From Symsagittifera roscoffensis (Eukaryota > Xenacoelomorpha > Acoela > Convolutidae), in assembly GCF_963678635.1 (NCBI RefSeq), contig NC_087065.1:39159599-39223598 (forward strand): a DNA stretch of 64,000 nt, given 5' to 3'. A program made the translations under genes and the position numbers. Shown piece after piece: positions 54,740 to 64,000 of the stretch. Every line of letters begins with the position of its first letter. Positions within the stretch are counted from its first letter, which is position 1. The notes beneath the pieces were generated by a model. That model saw only the letters and a list, made by a program, of their open reading frames with translations, was not told where the DNA came from and made no database searches.

Positions 54740-57700
54740 ACAGTGTGTGTGTCCCAACACTGAAGTGACGAAGTCCTGGAACAGTACGAAGAAGTCTTGG
54801 GACGGTACAAAGAAGTCTGAGGACAGTGCCGAAAGGTCTTGGGACAGTACCAGGAAGTCTTGGGACAGAGCGGAAAAGTCTTGGGATAGTACCAGGAAGT
54901 CTTGGGACAGAGCGGAGAAATCTTGGGACAGTACCAAAAAGTCTTGGGACGGAGTGGAAACGTCTTGGAAAGCACCAGGAAGTCTTGGGACAGAGTGAAA
55001 AAGTCTTGGGACAGCACCAGAAAGTCTTGGGACAGAGCAGAAAGGTCTTGGAACAGTACCAGGAAGTCTTGAGACAGAGCGGAAAAGTCTTGGGACAGCA
55101 CCAGGAAGTCTTGGGACAGAGTGGAAAAGTCTTGGGACAACTCTAGGAGGTCTTGGGACAGAGCGGATAAGTCATGGGACAGTGCCGAAAAGTCTTGGGA
55201 CAGTACAAAAAAGTTTTGGGACAGTGCCGAAAAGTCTCGGGACATCACCAAGAAGTCTTGGGACAGTACAGAAAAGTCTTGGGACAGTACAGAAAAGTCT
55301 TGGGACACTACCGCAAAGTCTTGGGACAGTACCAAAAGGTCTTGGGACAGTACCAAGAAGTCTTGGGACAGTACCAAAAAGTCTTGGGACGGAGTGGAAA
55401 CGTCTTGGAAAGCACCAGGAAGTCTTGGGACAGAGTGAAAAAGTCTTGGGACAGCACCAGAAAGTCTTGGGACAGAGCAGAAAGGTCTTGGAACAGTACC
55501 AGGAAGTCTTGAGACAGAGCGGAAAAATCTTGGGACAGCACCAGGAAGTCTTGGGACAGAGCGGAAAAGTCTTGGGACAACTCTAGGAAGTCTTGGGACA
55601 GAGCGGAAAAGTCTTGGGACAGTGCCGAAAAGTCTTGGGACAGTACAAAAAAGTTTTGGGACAGTGCCGAAAAGTCTCGGGACACTACCGCAAAGTCTTG
55701 GGACAGTACCAAAAGGTCTTGGGACAGTACCAAGAAGTCTTGGGACAGTACAGAAAAGTCTTGGGACACTACTGCAGAGTCTTGGGACAGTACCAAAAGG
55801 TCTTGGGACAGTACCACGAAGTCTTGGGACAGTACAGAAAAGTCTTGGGACACTACTGAAAAGTCTTATGACGGTACCAAGATGTTTTGGGACGGTACCA
55901 AGAGGTCTTGGAACGTGCGAAATATTCCGAAATCTGAGCGAAAAGGGTCCTGGGACAGTGCGGAAAAGTCTTGGGACAGTACCAGGAAGTCTTGGGACAG
56001 TACCAAAAGGTCTTGGGACAGTACCAAGAAGTCTTGGGACTGTACAGAAAAGTCTTGGGAAACTACCGCAGAGTCTTGGAACGGTACCAAAAAGTCTCGG
56101 GACATCACCAAGAAGTCTTGGGACAGTACAGAAAAGTCTTGGGACAGTACAGAAAAGTCTTGGGACAGTACAGAAAAGTCTTGGGACACTACCGCAAAGT
56201 CTTGGGACAGCACCAAAAGGTCTTGGGACAGTACCAAGAAGTCTTGGGACAGTACAGAAAAGTCTTGGGACACTACCGCAGAGTCTTGGGACAGTACCAA
56301 AAAGTCTCGGGACATCACCAAGAAGTCTTGGGACAGTACAGAAAAGTCTTGGGACAGTACAGAAAAGTCTTGAGACACTAGCGCAAAGTCTTGGGACAGT
56401 ACCAAAAAGTCTTGGGACAGTACCAAGAAGTCTTGGGACAGTACAGAAAAGTCTTGGGACACTACTGCAGAGTCTTGGGACAGTACCAAAAGGTCTTGGG
56501 ACAGTACCACGAAGTCTTGGGACAGTACAGAAAAGTCTTGGGACACTACTGAAAAGTCTTATGACGGTACCAAGAGGTTTTGGGACGGTACCAAGAGGTC
56601 TTGGAACGTGCGAAATATTCCGACATCTGAGCGAAAATGGTCTTGGGACAGTGCGGAAAAGTCTTGGGACAGTACCAGGAAGTCTTGGGACAGAGCGGAA
56701 AAGTCTTGGGATAGTACCAGGAAGTCTCGGGACAGAGCGGAAAAGTCTTGGGAGTGTACCAGGAAGTCTTGGGACAGAGTGGAAAAGTCTTGGGACAGTA
56801 CCAGGAAGTCTTGGGACAGAGTGAAAAAGTCTTGGGACAGCACCAAGAAGTCTTGGGACAGTACAGAAAAGTCTTGGGACAGTGCCGAAAAGTCTTGGGA
56901 CAGTACAAAATTTTTTTGGGACAGTGCCGAAAAGTCTCGGGACATCACTAAGAAGTCTTGGGACAGTACAGAAAAGTCTTGGGACAGTACAGAAAAGTCT
57001 TGGGACACTACCGCAAAGTCTTGGGACAGTACCAAAAGGTCTTGGGACAGTACCAAGAAGTCTTGGGACAGTACAGAAAAGTCTTGGGACACTACTGCAG
57101 AGTCTTGGGACAGTACCAAAAGGTCTTGGGACAGTACCATGAAGTCTTGGGACAGTACAGAAAAGTCTTGGGACACTACTGAAAAGTCTTATGACGGTAC
57201 CAAGAGGTTTTGGGACGGTACCAAGAGGTCTTGGAACGTGCGAAATATTCCGACATCTGAGCGAAAAGGGTCTTGGGACAGTGCGGAAAAGTCTTGGGAC
57301 AGTACCAGGAAGTCTTGGGACAGAGCGGAAAAGTTTTGGGACAGTACCAGGAAGTCTCGGGACAGAGCGGAAAAGTCTTGGGACAGTACCAGGAAGTCTT
57401 GGGACAGAGTGGAAAAGTCTTGAGACAGTACCAGGAAGTCTTGGGACAGAGCAGAAAAGTCTTAAGACAGTACCAGGAAGTCTTGGGACAGAGTGAAAAA
57501 GTCTTGGGACAGCACCAAGAAGTCTTGGGACAGTACAGAAAAGTCTTGGGACAGTGCCGAAAAGTCTTGGGACAGTACAAAAAAATTTGAGATAGTGCCG
57601 AAAAGTCTTGATACAGCACCAAGAACTCTTGGGACAGTACAGAAAAGTCTTGGGACAGTGCCGAAAAGTCTCGGGACATCACCAAGAAGTCTTGGGACAG

Positions 57701-57935
57701 TACAGAAAAGTCTTGGGACAGTACAGAAAAGTCTTGGGACACTACCGCAGAGTCTTGGGACAGTACCAAAAGGTCTTGAGACAGTACCACGAAGTCTTGG
57801 GACAGTACAGAAACGTCTTGGGACACTACTGAAAAGTCTTGAGACGGTACCAAGAAGTCTTGGAACGTGCGAAGTATTCCGACATCTGAGCGAAAAGGGT
57901 CTTGGGACAGTGCGAGGTGCCCAACACTGGAGTGG
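54740..57935 (+). repeat. ~3.2-kb array of 21-bp repeats with higher-order structure
   Basis: About 150 units of the form AAGTCTTGGGACAGTAC(C/A)(A/G)(A/G) follow one another head to tail. The 21-bp unit keeps all frames in register, so long open frames exist on both strands: + frames read KSWDSTE, SLGTVPK or VLGQYRK heptads, the minus frame LSQDFSV heptads. A variant block (ACGGTACCAAG...GGAACGTGCGAAATATTCCG) recurs with GTGCGA at 55915, 56608, 57238 and 57867, spaced 693, 630 and 629 bp, that is 33, 30 and about 30 units. TGG-to-TGA changes interrupt the KSWD frame repeatedly, so a minisatellite is favoured over a gene. Confidence 0.95.
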
Positions 57936-58152
57936 TAGGCATTGGGACGTTGTGAAATATCCAAATACTCAAGTGAAGAGTTCAAAGGATCGGTCAGAGC
58001 GATTAAAATCAAGAAAAATCTGCTCTAATAAGATCACGAACTGAAATATTTTTTTTAAAAGAAAATTAGGAATACTTTTGAGAATTTTTATCCTTGGAAT
58101 AGAAATTTGTAAATATTAATATTGTAGATGGAAAAAATTGTAAATAAGAATC
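57936..58152 (+). other. Leader between 21-bp array and gag
   Basis: AT-rich short leader. One plus frame leaves the array and runs to a stop at 58044 with non-repetitive residues, but no ATG context or domain supports it. Gag begins at 58153. Confidence 0.4.
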
Positions 58153-58848
58153 ATGAGGCGGAGTAGGGTACCGATAGCAGAAAGGAGAGTACTAGAGTCG
58201 AAGACTAATCATAACTCTTCGCAACGAAAAGCAATGCCGTCGGTCCAAAAAGTAATGAGAAAGAACTTTTCAGTAAGCATGGTCAACACAAGAAGCGCAA
58301 AAGAGAACAAAACGAAAGTAAGCACTGAAGAGGGACGAACGGTACCTGCTACAGAAATTGACCTTGAGACACCAGACCAGAGCGTTAATGAGGGGGAGAG
58401 GGAAACAACAGAGTCAACACCAATGTCGAAAGTGGAAGAACAAGAAATGAAGACGATGGAGTTCTCGCCGATTGACATTGTAAATGATACAATGAGCAAC
58501 ACACCGGAAACGATAAAGGATGACTCTCACGCAAAAATAACGTCGTTCACAGAGAGGATTGCAATGATGGTCGGAATGAAACCAAGAGAGAATGTTGAAG
58601 AAGCATCTACGACCGAGAAAGGCAAGACATTTGGAATGGTTTCTGCAGTAGCAACAGAGGACAATCGAGACGATGAATATGTTGATCTTGTAGCAACAGC
58701 TAGCCACGAGGCAGCAATAGAAGATGGGACAAAAGCTAACCAAGAGAAAACACCTTTATTTGAGCTGAGTGACTTGATGGCGAAGCTAGAACAAATCGAT
58801 AAGCAACTGAAGTGCAGTGAAGAAGATCGACAATTGCTAAAAAGGTAA
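58153..58848 (+). pseudogene. gag N-terminal part, element E
   Basis: A 231-codon frame from ATG, hydrophilic and Glu/Thr-rich with a basic start and a helical end (LMAKLEQIDKQLKCSEEDRQ). No family-specific domain. It stops at TAA 58846-58848, after which the protein continues in another frame. The two parts form one interrupted gag. Confidence 0.7.
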
Positions 58849-58921
58849 TCAAAATAATAAGCACGAGAGCCTGGATCACTGCTTCAATCTGGCGAAGGCA
58901 ACTGAAGAGAGGCTACAACAA

Positions 58922-59341
58922 ATGTCAGACAAAATAGAGGCTACAGACAAGGAGAGAGAGAAGAACGTCAAAAAAGACATGCAAGAAATGAAGCATTGGT
59001 ATGACACTGTGAACAGCAAGTTAGGGAGTCTGGAGAAGAGAATGGACACAATGAGCAAAGACCAGGCTGGGAGTTCATTTGCCATACAGGCCAAACTGGA
59101 TGCCATTTTGAGAAACTCTATATCACAAGAAAAGCCGGTAACAGATCGAACGCAAGGAAATAGAGTCGATTTCGTGGAACCACAACGGATTAAACGGGAG
59201 TCAACACCGTTACCGTTACCCCGGGGGGGCAGCGAGCATAGGACCAGGGGGGTAAAGACAATTATGAAGAGTGGAACCTCAAAGACGACAAATGGTCCGG
59301 GGATTCCACAACAAGAAACAATGTGGGACCTGATGCCATGA
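58922..59341 (+). pseudogene. gag coiled-coil part, element E
   Basis: A 139-codon frame with heptad-like charged helix (DKEREKNVKKDMQEMKHWYD, LGSLEKRMDTM), consistent with a coiled coil, then a flexible Pro/Gly/Arg region. It ends at TGA 59339-59341 in a place where the next frame takes over. Confidence 0.7.
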
Positions 59342-60400
59342 CGTGGGCTAGCACCTGGGAGATGATGAATAGGACATTGGAAGCGTTCGCTACGAGGAAC
59401 ACGGACTCGAGTGAGAGAGGAGGTGGCAAATCCAGGAAAACCTTCAAGAAGCCAAAAGAATTTAAGGACGACTCAGACGGATGCATCGACACTTGGGTAG
59501 AAGTCATGAGAATTACATTTGGAACAAGATAACTTGAACGACGAAAGACAAGCCTGCACAGCGATACTCAGCAATTTAGAAAGCACGGCGTTAAAATGTG
59601 TACTTGCAATGAAGGAAGAGGAACGTGATACTGCAGACAAAATCTTCGAGATATTGTTGAACCGATTCGGATCAGGAATGAAGGGTCATTAGGCTATGAT
59701 GAGATTCGAAAAGAGAAGACAGAGGGACGATGAATCAACCGATCGGTTCCTGGATGATCTTGAGAGCTTAAGAAAGCGGAGTGATCCCGAAGAATAAACA
59801 AATAGAAGGAACTTCAGCATCAACTCGAAATTTATCGATGGGGTTAAAAGTGACGACTTGAGAACAATGTTAGCAACATATTATACACTATCGAAGGACA
59901 ATGCACCGACTCCGGAAGAGATGAGGCAAAAATCAAGGGAGTACATGTTGATTAAACCAAAGAAGTATTCGTACCCAGAGAATTGGAACATGCAAGGGGC
60001 GAGTCAACCACAGAGGTCATCATGGCACAAGCCTAGAGATGATATGGACAAACGCAGGTCATGTGCAAATTGCGGGTCAGCGGATCATCATGTGGCGGAT
60101 TGCACGACGTACAAGCAAGGCATGAAGAGTCTGGGATATGCGCCCGATGAGGAAGTAATGAGCCAAACGGAAGAACATGAGTTCTACAGCGGCCTGATCA
60201 TCAAGATAGGTGCGAGATGATTCTTCTGCAATCAAGAGGGCCACTTTAGGATGGACTGTCCGTTGTTTTGGGAAGCAGTGAAGAACCAAAGTCACCCCAA
60301 ACACAAGCTGGCGCTGGCGGTGGTACAGAACACAAGGAACAGGCAAGCCGAGTTTGACACAAAAAACACGGAGCACCGAGTGCGGAACTACCGACAAAAA
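59323..60400 (+). pseudogene. gag capsid core and zinc knuckles, element E
   Basis: Frames 59323-59532, a shifted stretch to about 59850 and 59858-60220 together give a retrotransposon capsid (KPKEFKDDSDGCIDTWVEVM at the start). They end with the knuckle CANCGSADHHVADC (60062-60103), a perfect C-X2-C-X4-H-X4-C. A second knuckle follows, FFCNQEGHFRMDC, whose first Cys codon has become TGA (60218-60220). At least two frameshifts and one more stop occur. Confidence 0.8.
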
Positions 60401-60402
60401 CG

Positions 60403-61018
60403 GTGAAGGCTGTAGTACAAGTCAAGAATGCCATAGAAGCCGAAAACAAGAATCCTCTAGACATAAACTATGAAAAGGCAGCGGCAGAGGCCATCAACAA
60501 AGTGAAACAAGATCTAGCGACGAGAGAGATCGAGCAACGACTAAAGCAGGAAATCGAAAGGCAGAAGTTGAATGAGACGTTAAGTATGTCGATGCCAATG
60601 CCAGAAGCCGAAGTGGGAGCGACAAGGGGTGGAAATTGCAACACTCTAAAAATGGTGACGGGTAAGCCATTTGGCATAACAAAGATCGGAGCAAGAATAT
60701 TGTCAATAATCACTGTGGGCGGCCATGAAGTAACGAGAAACCAGAGTGAACCCAGTGACCAGACAATAATGTGTACGCAGACATCGATGTGTACGCAGAT
60801 TACTTAAGTGCAATAAATCCGCAGACAACTTCTAGAGCCTTGAAGGCACTACTCACAAGAGGTGGCAGCAAGTCAGTCCGCGTCAAGAATAGGTTCACGG
60901 AAGCCTATAGTCCGCATGAGGTGATGTTAAACATAGATGGGATAAACATCTACACTAAAACTATGATAACATGTGACGAAGACTTAGCGGAACAGATCTA
61001 TGAGGCAGGGAAGAACTA
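60403..61018 (+). pseudogene. gag-protease linker, element E
   Basis: Frames 60403-60807 and 60771-61019 encode a helical, Lys/Glu-rich segment (EIEQRLKQEIERQKLNE) and a RALKALLTRGGSKSVRVKNR segment. These are conserved-looking but without a known domain. They connect the nucleocapsid to the protease across a frameshift near 60770. Confidence 0.65.
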
Positions 61019-61021
61019 AAA

Positions 61022-61687
61022 GTGAGATTGACTGGACACTGCGCCATGTTGCATGAGGATGCAATGCACATCGGGACGGAGGCGGACGTAACAGCACACG
61101 TGCTTGACATAAATGGCAAGAAGACTCAGTTAAGCGGGTTACTTGATACGGGAGCAGTCTTGAGCGTTATACCAATTGAAACTTGGGAGCGAATGTGTTT
61201 CGACAAAGATGATTGGATATACTCAAGAATACGGCTGTCAGCTTCAAACAAAGGGGCGCTGCGGGTACTAGGCAGAACACCAGTAAAAGCCCTAAACCTA
61301 GGGGAACGCAACCTGTGGATGAGCTTTCATGTGGTGGAGAACCTAGATAAGTCTGACCAATTCATTTCAGGCAGAGACTTCATCAGAAATTTCGACGTAT
61401 CGATTGATCTGAACAATGCCATGTTCAGGATACGGAACCCGGATAGGAAATACGTTATTAAACCGGTAAATCTGATAATGGCAAATGAGAATAAAGCGCC
61501 CGTATTCTTGAGTAGGAGGGTAAGGCTGAAAACGAACGAAGCGGCAGTTGTAAGCTTGCTGATGAAAAATTATAATGAACTAAGTGATAACAAGCAAGTA
61601 TGCGTAGTCCCAAATCCAAACAGTCAAAGGAAGATCTTTCTCGATTACCAAGATCCTGTGCGTCAGTGTCTTGTTCAATACTCTTAA
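61022..61687 (+). pseudogene. Retropepsin, element E
   Basis: A 221-codon open frame with the aspartic-protease active site LLDTGAVLSVIP (D-T-G-A at 61145-61156) and a downstream ISGRDFIRNFDV segment corresponding to the I-x-G-R/N-D motif. The catalytic site is intact. A frameshift near 61670 moves the polyprotein into frame 61671-61898. Confidence 0.85.
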
Positions 61688-61898
61688 CATACCCATCACA
61701 ATCCAGAGGGGAAGGAAGCTGGGATATGCTTTACCCGTGAAAACTCGATTTGAAATGACTGAAAATGTAAAAGAGAATGAAGTACTTGAATGTACCAATC
61801 ATAGGGACAAGATTTGTATCTTGAGACGATTGAAGAAAATAAAAGATTCATCAGGTCTTGTGAAGTCACTTAAGTCAGAGACAGACGATGGACTTTAG
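61671..61898 (+). pseudogene. Protease to reverse transcriptase connector, element E
   Basis: A 75-codon frame continuing from the protease, with ITIQRGRKLGYALPVKTRFE. It leads by another frame change into the reverse transcriptase at 61938. Confidence 0.6.
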
Positions 61899-61937
61899 AG
61901 CTGTTCGAATTTCCCAGAAAGACCCACACTAGAGAAA

Positions 61938-62907
61938 ATGAAAATGGATAAACCAGTTTTACCTGAAATAGAGCACTTGAGGGGCAAGGTAACGGATGAA
62001 CAGCTCGAAGCCATCAAGGACGTACTAGAGAGGAATGAGGACGTTTTTTCGAGACATAAGGCAGATATTGGATGTTGTAATTTTGTTGAACTTGAAATAG
62101 AGCTTGAAGAGACGGCGGTGCCGCATAGGGAGGGGGCGAGGCGCATGACCCCACACAAATCGGAACCATGTAGAAAAGAGATAGAGACCTTACTAGAGTA
62201 TGATATGATAGAACCATCCAAATCACCGTGGGCGTGTGGGGTAGTGATGGCTAAAAAGAAGGGCGACCAATTAAGGTTTTGCTGCGACTTTCGGTATCTG
62301 AACTCCGTCACGGCGAAGGATGCCTATCCCATACCTAGAATAGATGAGAGCCTCTAGAAGTTGGGGGACGCAAAATTTTTTTACGACTCTTGATTTAGGA
62401 TCAGATTTTTGGCAGGTACCACTGAGGAAGCAGGACAGGGACAGGACAGGGTTTGCCTGCGAGCTGGGGCTCTTTCAATAGAAAAGGATGCCTTTTGGTC
62501 TTTGCAACGCCACGGTCACATTTCAACGATTGATGGCACACGCTTTGATCGATGTAACAAAGAAATACGGCAACGTGGTAATGTGCTACGTGGATGACGT
62601 GGTAATTGCGACGCCGACACTAGAGGATCATGATCATATCGAACGACTGGACGAGGTGTTCGCCTGCATGAAGAGATCGGGACTAAAATGCAAACCATCA
62701 AAGTGTGAAATACTCAAGGACTCGATAAAATACCTGGGGAGAATGGTGGATAGACATGGCATCGGACCAGACTCAGATGTAGTAGAAGCGGTTCTGACGT
62801 GGAAATCGCCAAAAACGAAACATGAATTGATGAGCTTCCTGGGTTTTGCAAATTACTGCAGGGAGTTCGTCAAGGGCTATGCGGACAAAGTGTACCCGAT
62901 GCAATAA
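61938..62907 (+). pseudogene. Reverse transcriptase with intact YVDD, element E
   Basis: Fingers and palm are readable in frames 61938-62357 and 62488-62907. Motifs seen are SPWACGVVMAKKKG, RFCCDFRYLNSVT, then after an internal frameshift a MPFGLCNA motif and CYVDDVVIATPT, with catalytic YVDD at 62587-62598. A TAG (62355-62357), a TAG in place of Trp (62479-62481) and a TAA (62905-62907) interrupt it. Domain order and motifs are those of Ty3/gypsy. Confidence 0.9.
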
Positions 62908-63333
62908 CTGATGAAGCACAAAGGCAAGAAGTTCACGTGGAACAACGCGGCGGAAGAATCATTCCAGAGAACAAAGAAGGAGTTGTGCGAAGCACCGGTG
63001 CTAGGGATGCCAACGGAAAAGGGAATGTACGTGCTGGCATTCTCCATCAAGAGCAGGAGTGGAATGGGAAGACAGTCTTGAGACCAATAGCATACGGGAG
63101 TAAAGTCTTGAGTGATACGGAGATGAAGTACGGGGAGCCCAAAGCAGAGATGTTCGCGGTGGTTACCTCTGTCGAGAAATACAGGGCATACCTAGGCAGC
63201 GGGCCGTTCAAGTTACGAGTCGACAATCGGGGCACTCAGCTGGTTGAAAACGTACACAATGGATCAAAGCTACATAGGGAGATGGATAGTTCGCCTGGAT
63301 GGATACAACATGATAATTGAGCATAGGACGAGA
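62908..63333 (+). pseudogene. RNase H, element E
   Basis: Frames 62937-63320 and 63244 onward contain QEWNGKTVLRPIAYGSKVLS, EMKYGEPKAEMFAVV with the catalytic Glu, FKLRVDNRGTQ with the catalytic Asp, and DGYNMIIEHRTRDKHQNADS at the C-terminal end. A frameshift separates the two frames near 63240, and another lies near 63030. Confidence 0.85.
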
Positions 63334-64000
63334 GACAAACATCAAAATGCCGACAGCTTGTGTAAGAAGACGGAGTTCTACGAGAGACAGGAACAGAGGG
63401 AGGCGGATAGGCCAGAAATCAAAGATGGCTTCTCCTTCATGGATAAGGAAACGTATGATAGCCTTTCACTCACGAGATGGCTCGACAAGTCTGGCAAACC
63501 CATAGAGGATCACCCCGAACTACCAAAGGAACGTCCAGAGAAAACAATCTTGAAAAAGACCCGAGGGATGCCAATGGGGATAATGCTCAAGTCAAAAATT
63601 GTGAGGGAGACGTTCAGGGCAAAAGGCTATGATCTCAACCAAGTAGAAACGGGAGAAATGAAGACTTGATCAGATTACTCGAGAAACTGGCAGACGATAA
63701 ACATGTGGTACAAGATAGGGGTGCAGAAGAACCAGAGGTCACGATATTGAGAAGAAATGAGGCGGATGGTAGAGAGGAATCCTCGAAAGAAAGAAAACCG
63801 GATGGAAGAGAAATCGTGCAGTCATTGGTTGAGAGGATCCCTGAGGACATACTTGAAAGGACTATGGCCAGGAAGAAGAAGGTAGCATTCAAGGAGGAGG
63901 CTGAGCACCTGGGACTGATTCAAGAGTCCGGCGAGAGGGACAGTGCAGAGGAAGATGCTGAAGAAGAAAATTTGTCCGGGGAGTGTGAAGAATGGGATGA
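63334..64000 (+). pseudogene. Linker leading to integrase, element E
   Basis: The frame 63244-63669 goes on to MDKETYDSLSLTRWLDKSGK, then one frame change later an open, very charged segment runs from about 63666 to the last base (AEEDAEEENLSGECEEW). The integrase must lie beyond the window. Confidence 0.7.

Larger units (their letters stand above)
58153..64000 (+). mobile_element. Ty3/gypsy LTR retrotransposon E, fairly young, runs off the window
   Basis: A long ordered series on the plus strand: gag, zinc knuckles, retropepsin, reverse transcriptase, RNase H and a linker that is still open at the last base. The integrase and right LTR lie beyond. Damage is limited to scattered nonsense changes and a few frameshifts, unlike the shattered elements A and D. 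The protein style (long gag coiled coil, YVDD reverse transcriptase) differs from A, B and D, so it is a separate lineage. It is GC-richer than the surrounding DNA. Confidence 0.9.

Noticed and set aside
55622-56824. 400-codon SLGTVPK-repeat ORF as a real gene
   Set aside because: Several other frames are equally open over the same array. No unique start region or frame preference is shown, so it is recorded as a repeat, not a CDS.
54740-57935. CRISPR-like array
   Set aside because: Units are contiguous without unique spacers, and the context is eukaryotic.

Overview
The window is animal nuclear DNA: AT-rich, gene-sparse, and dominated by decayed retroelements, tRNA-derived SINEs and low-copy tandem repeats. 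Only two complete genes are named with confidence: a Van Gogh-like (Vangl/Strabismus) planar-polarity gene with an intact PDZ-binding C-terminus, and a class I histone deacetylase of the HDAC3 type. A third, an AGXT2-like mitochondrial aminotransferase, is cut by an assembly gap. Vangl and HDAC3 are intronless across the whole coding region, and both have a splice-acceptor-like AG 5-14 nt before the ATG. Intron loss, possible spliced-leader acceptors, tiny introns, SINE load and Ty3/gypsy remnants would suit a tunicate, perhaps an appendicularian with an expanded genome. That is an inference, not a demonstration.

Layout. 1-2830 is gene-free with degenerate repeats. 2830-7832 is a heavily mutated plus-strand Ty3/gypsy element (A). 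7833-13110 is a minus-strand Ty3/gypsy element (B) with a clear 205-bp LTR pair, whose protease and reverse transcriptase have been deleted. 13111-13580 holds a second copy of part of A. 13581-21560 is gene-free and carries two satellite-like arrays and a SINE with a fourfold amplified A-box segment. 21565-28100 is a third decayed Ty3/gypsy element (D) with LTR remnants. 28500-30100 has long G/C homopolymers and a pair of MITE-like repeats. 30283-31131 is the AGXT2-like gene, then a 200-N gap, then the 3' end of an acidic gene that does not continue it. 32298-35345 has a palindromic element, a possible 49-aa two-exon gene, a SINE and a degenerate ~160-bp array. 36413-38581 is Vangl (minus). 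42145-49410 holds further SINE copies, an orphan 180-aa gene (44209-44751), a duplicated motif and a fresher ~170-bp array. 50303-51592 is HDAC3 (minus).

From about 52800 to the end base composition changes. A ~3.2-kb array of 21-bp repeats (54740-57935) lies just upstream of a fourth, much less decayed Ty3/gypsy element (E, 58153-64000 and beyond), which keeps readable gag, zinc knuckle, protease, reverse transcriptase and RNase H segments broken by scattered stops and frameshifts. The array is the most unusual structure: its unit length is a multiple of three, so long open frames exist on both strands, and it has a higher-order repeat at exact or near-exact multiples of 21 bp.

The host genes show no functional linkage. 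They are isolated single-copy genes among transposon debris. No rRNA, CRISPR or organelle sequence was seen.
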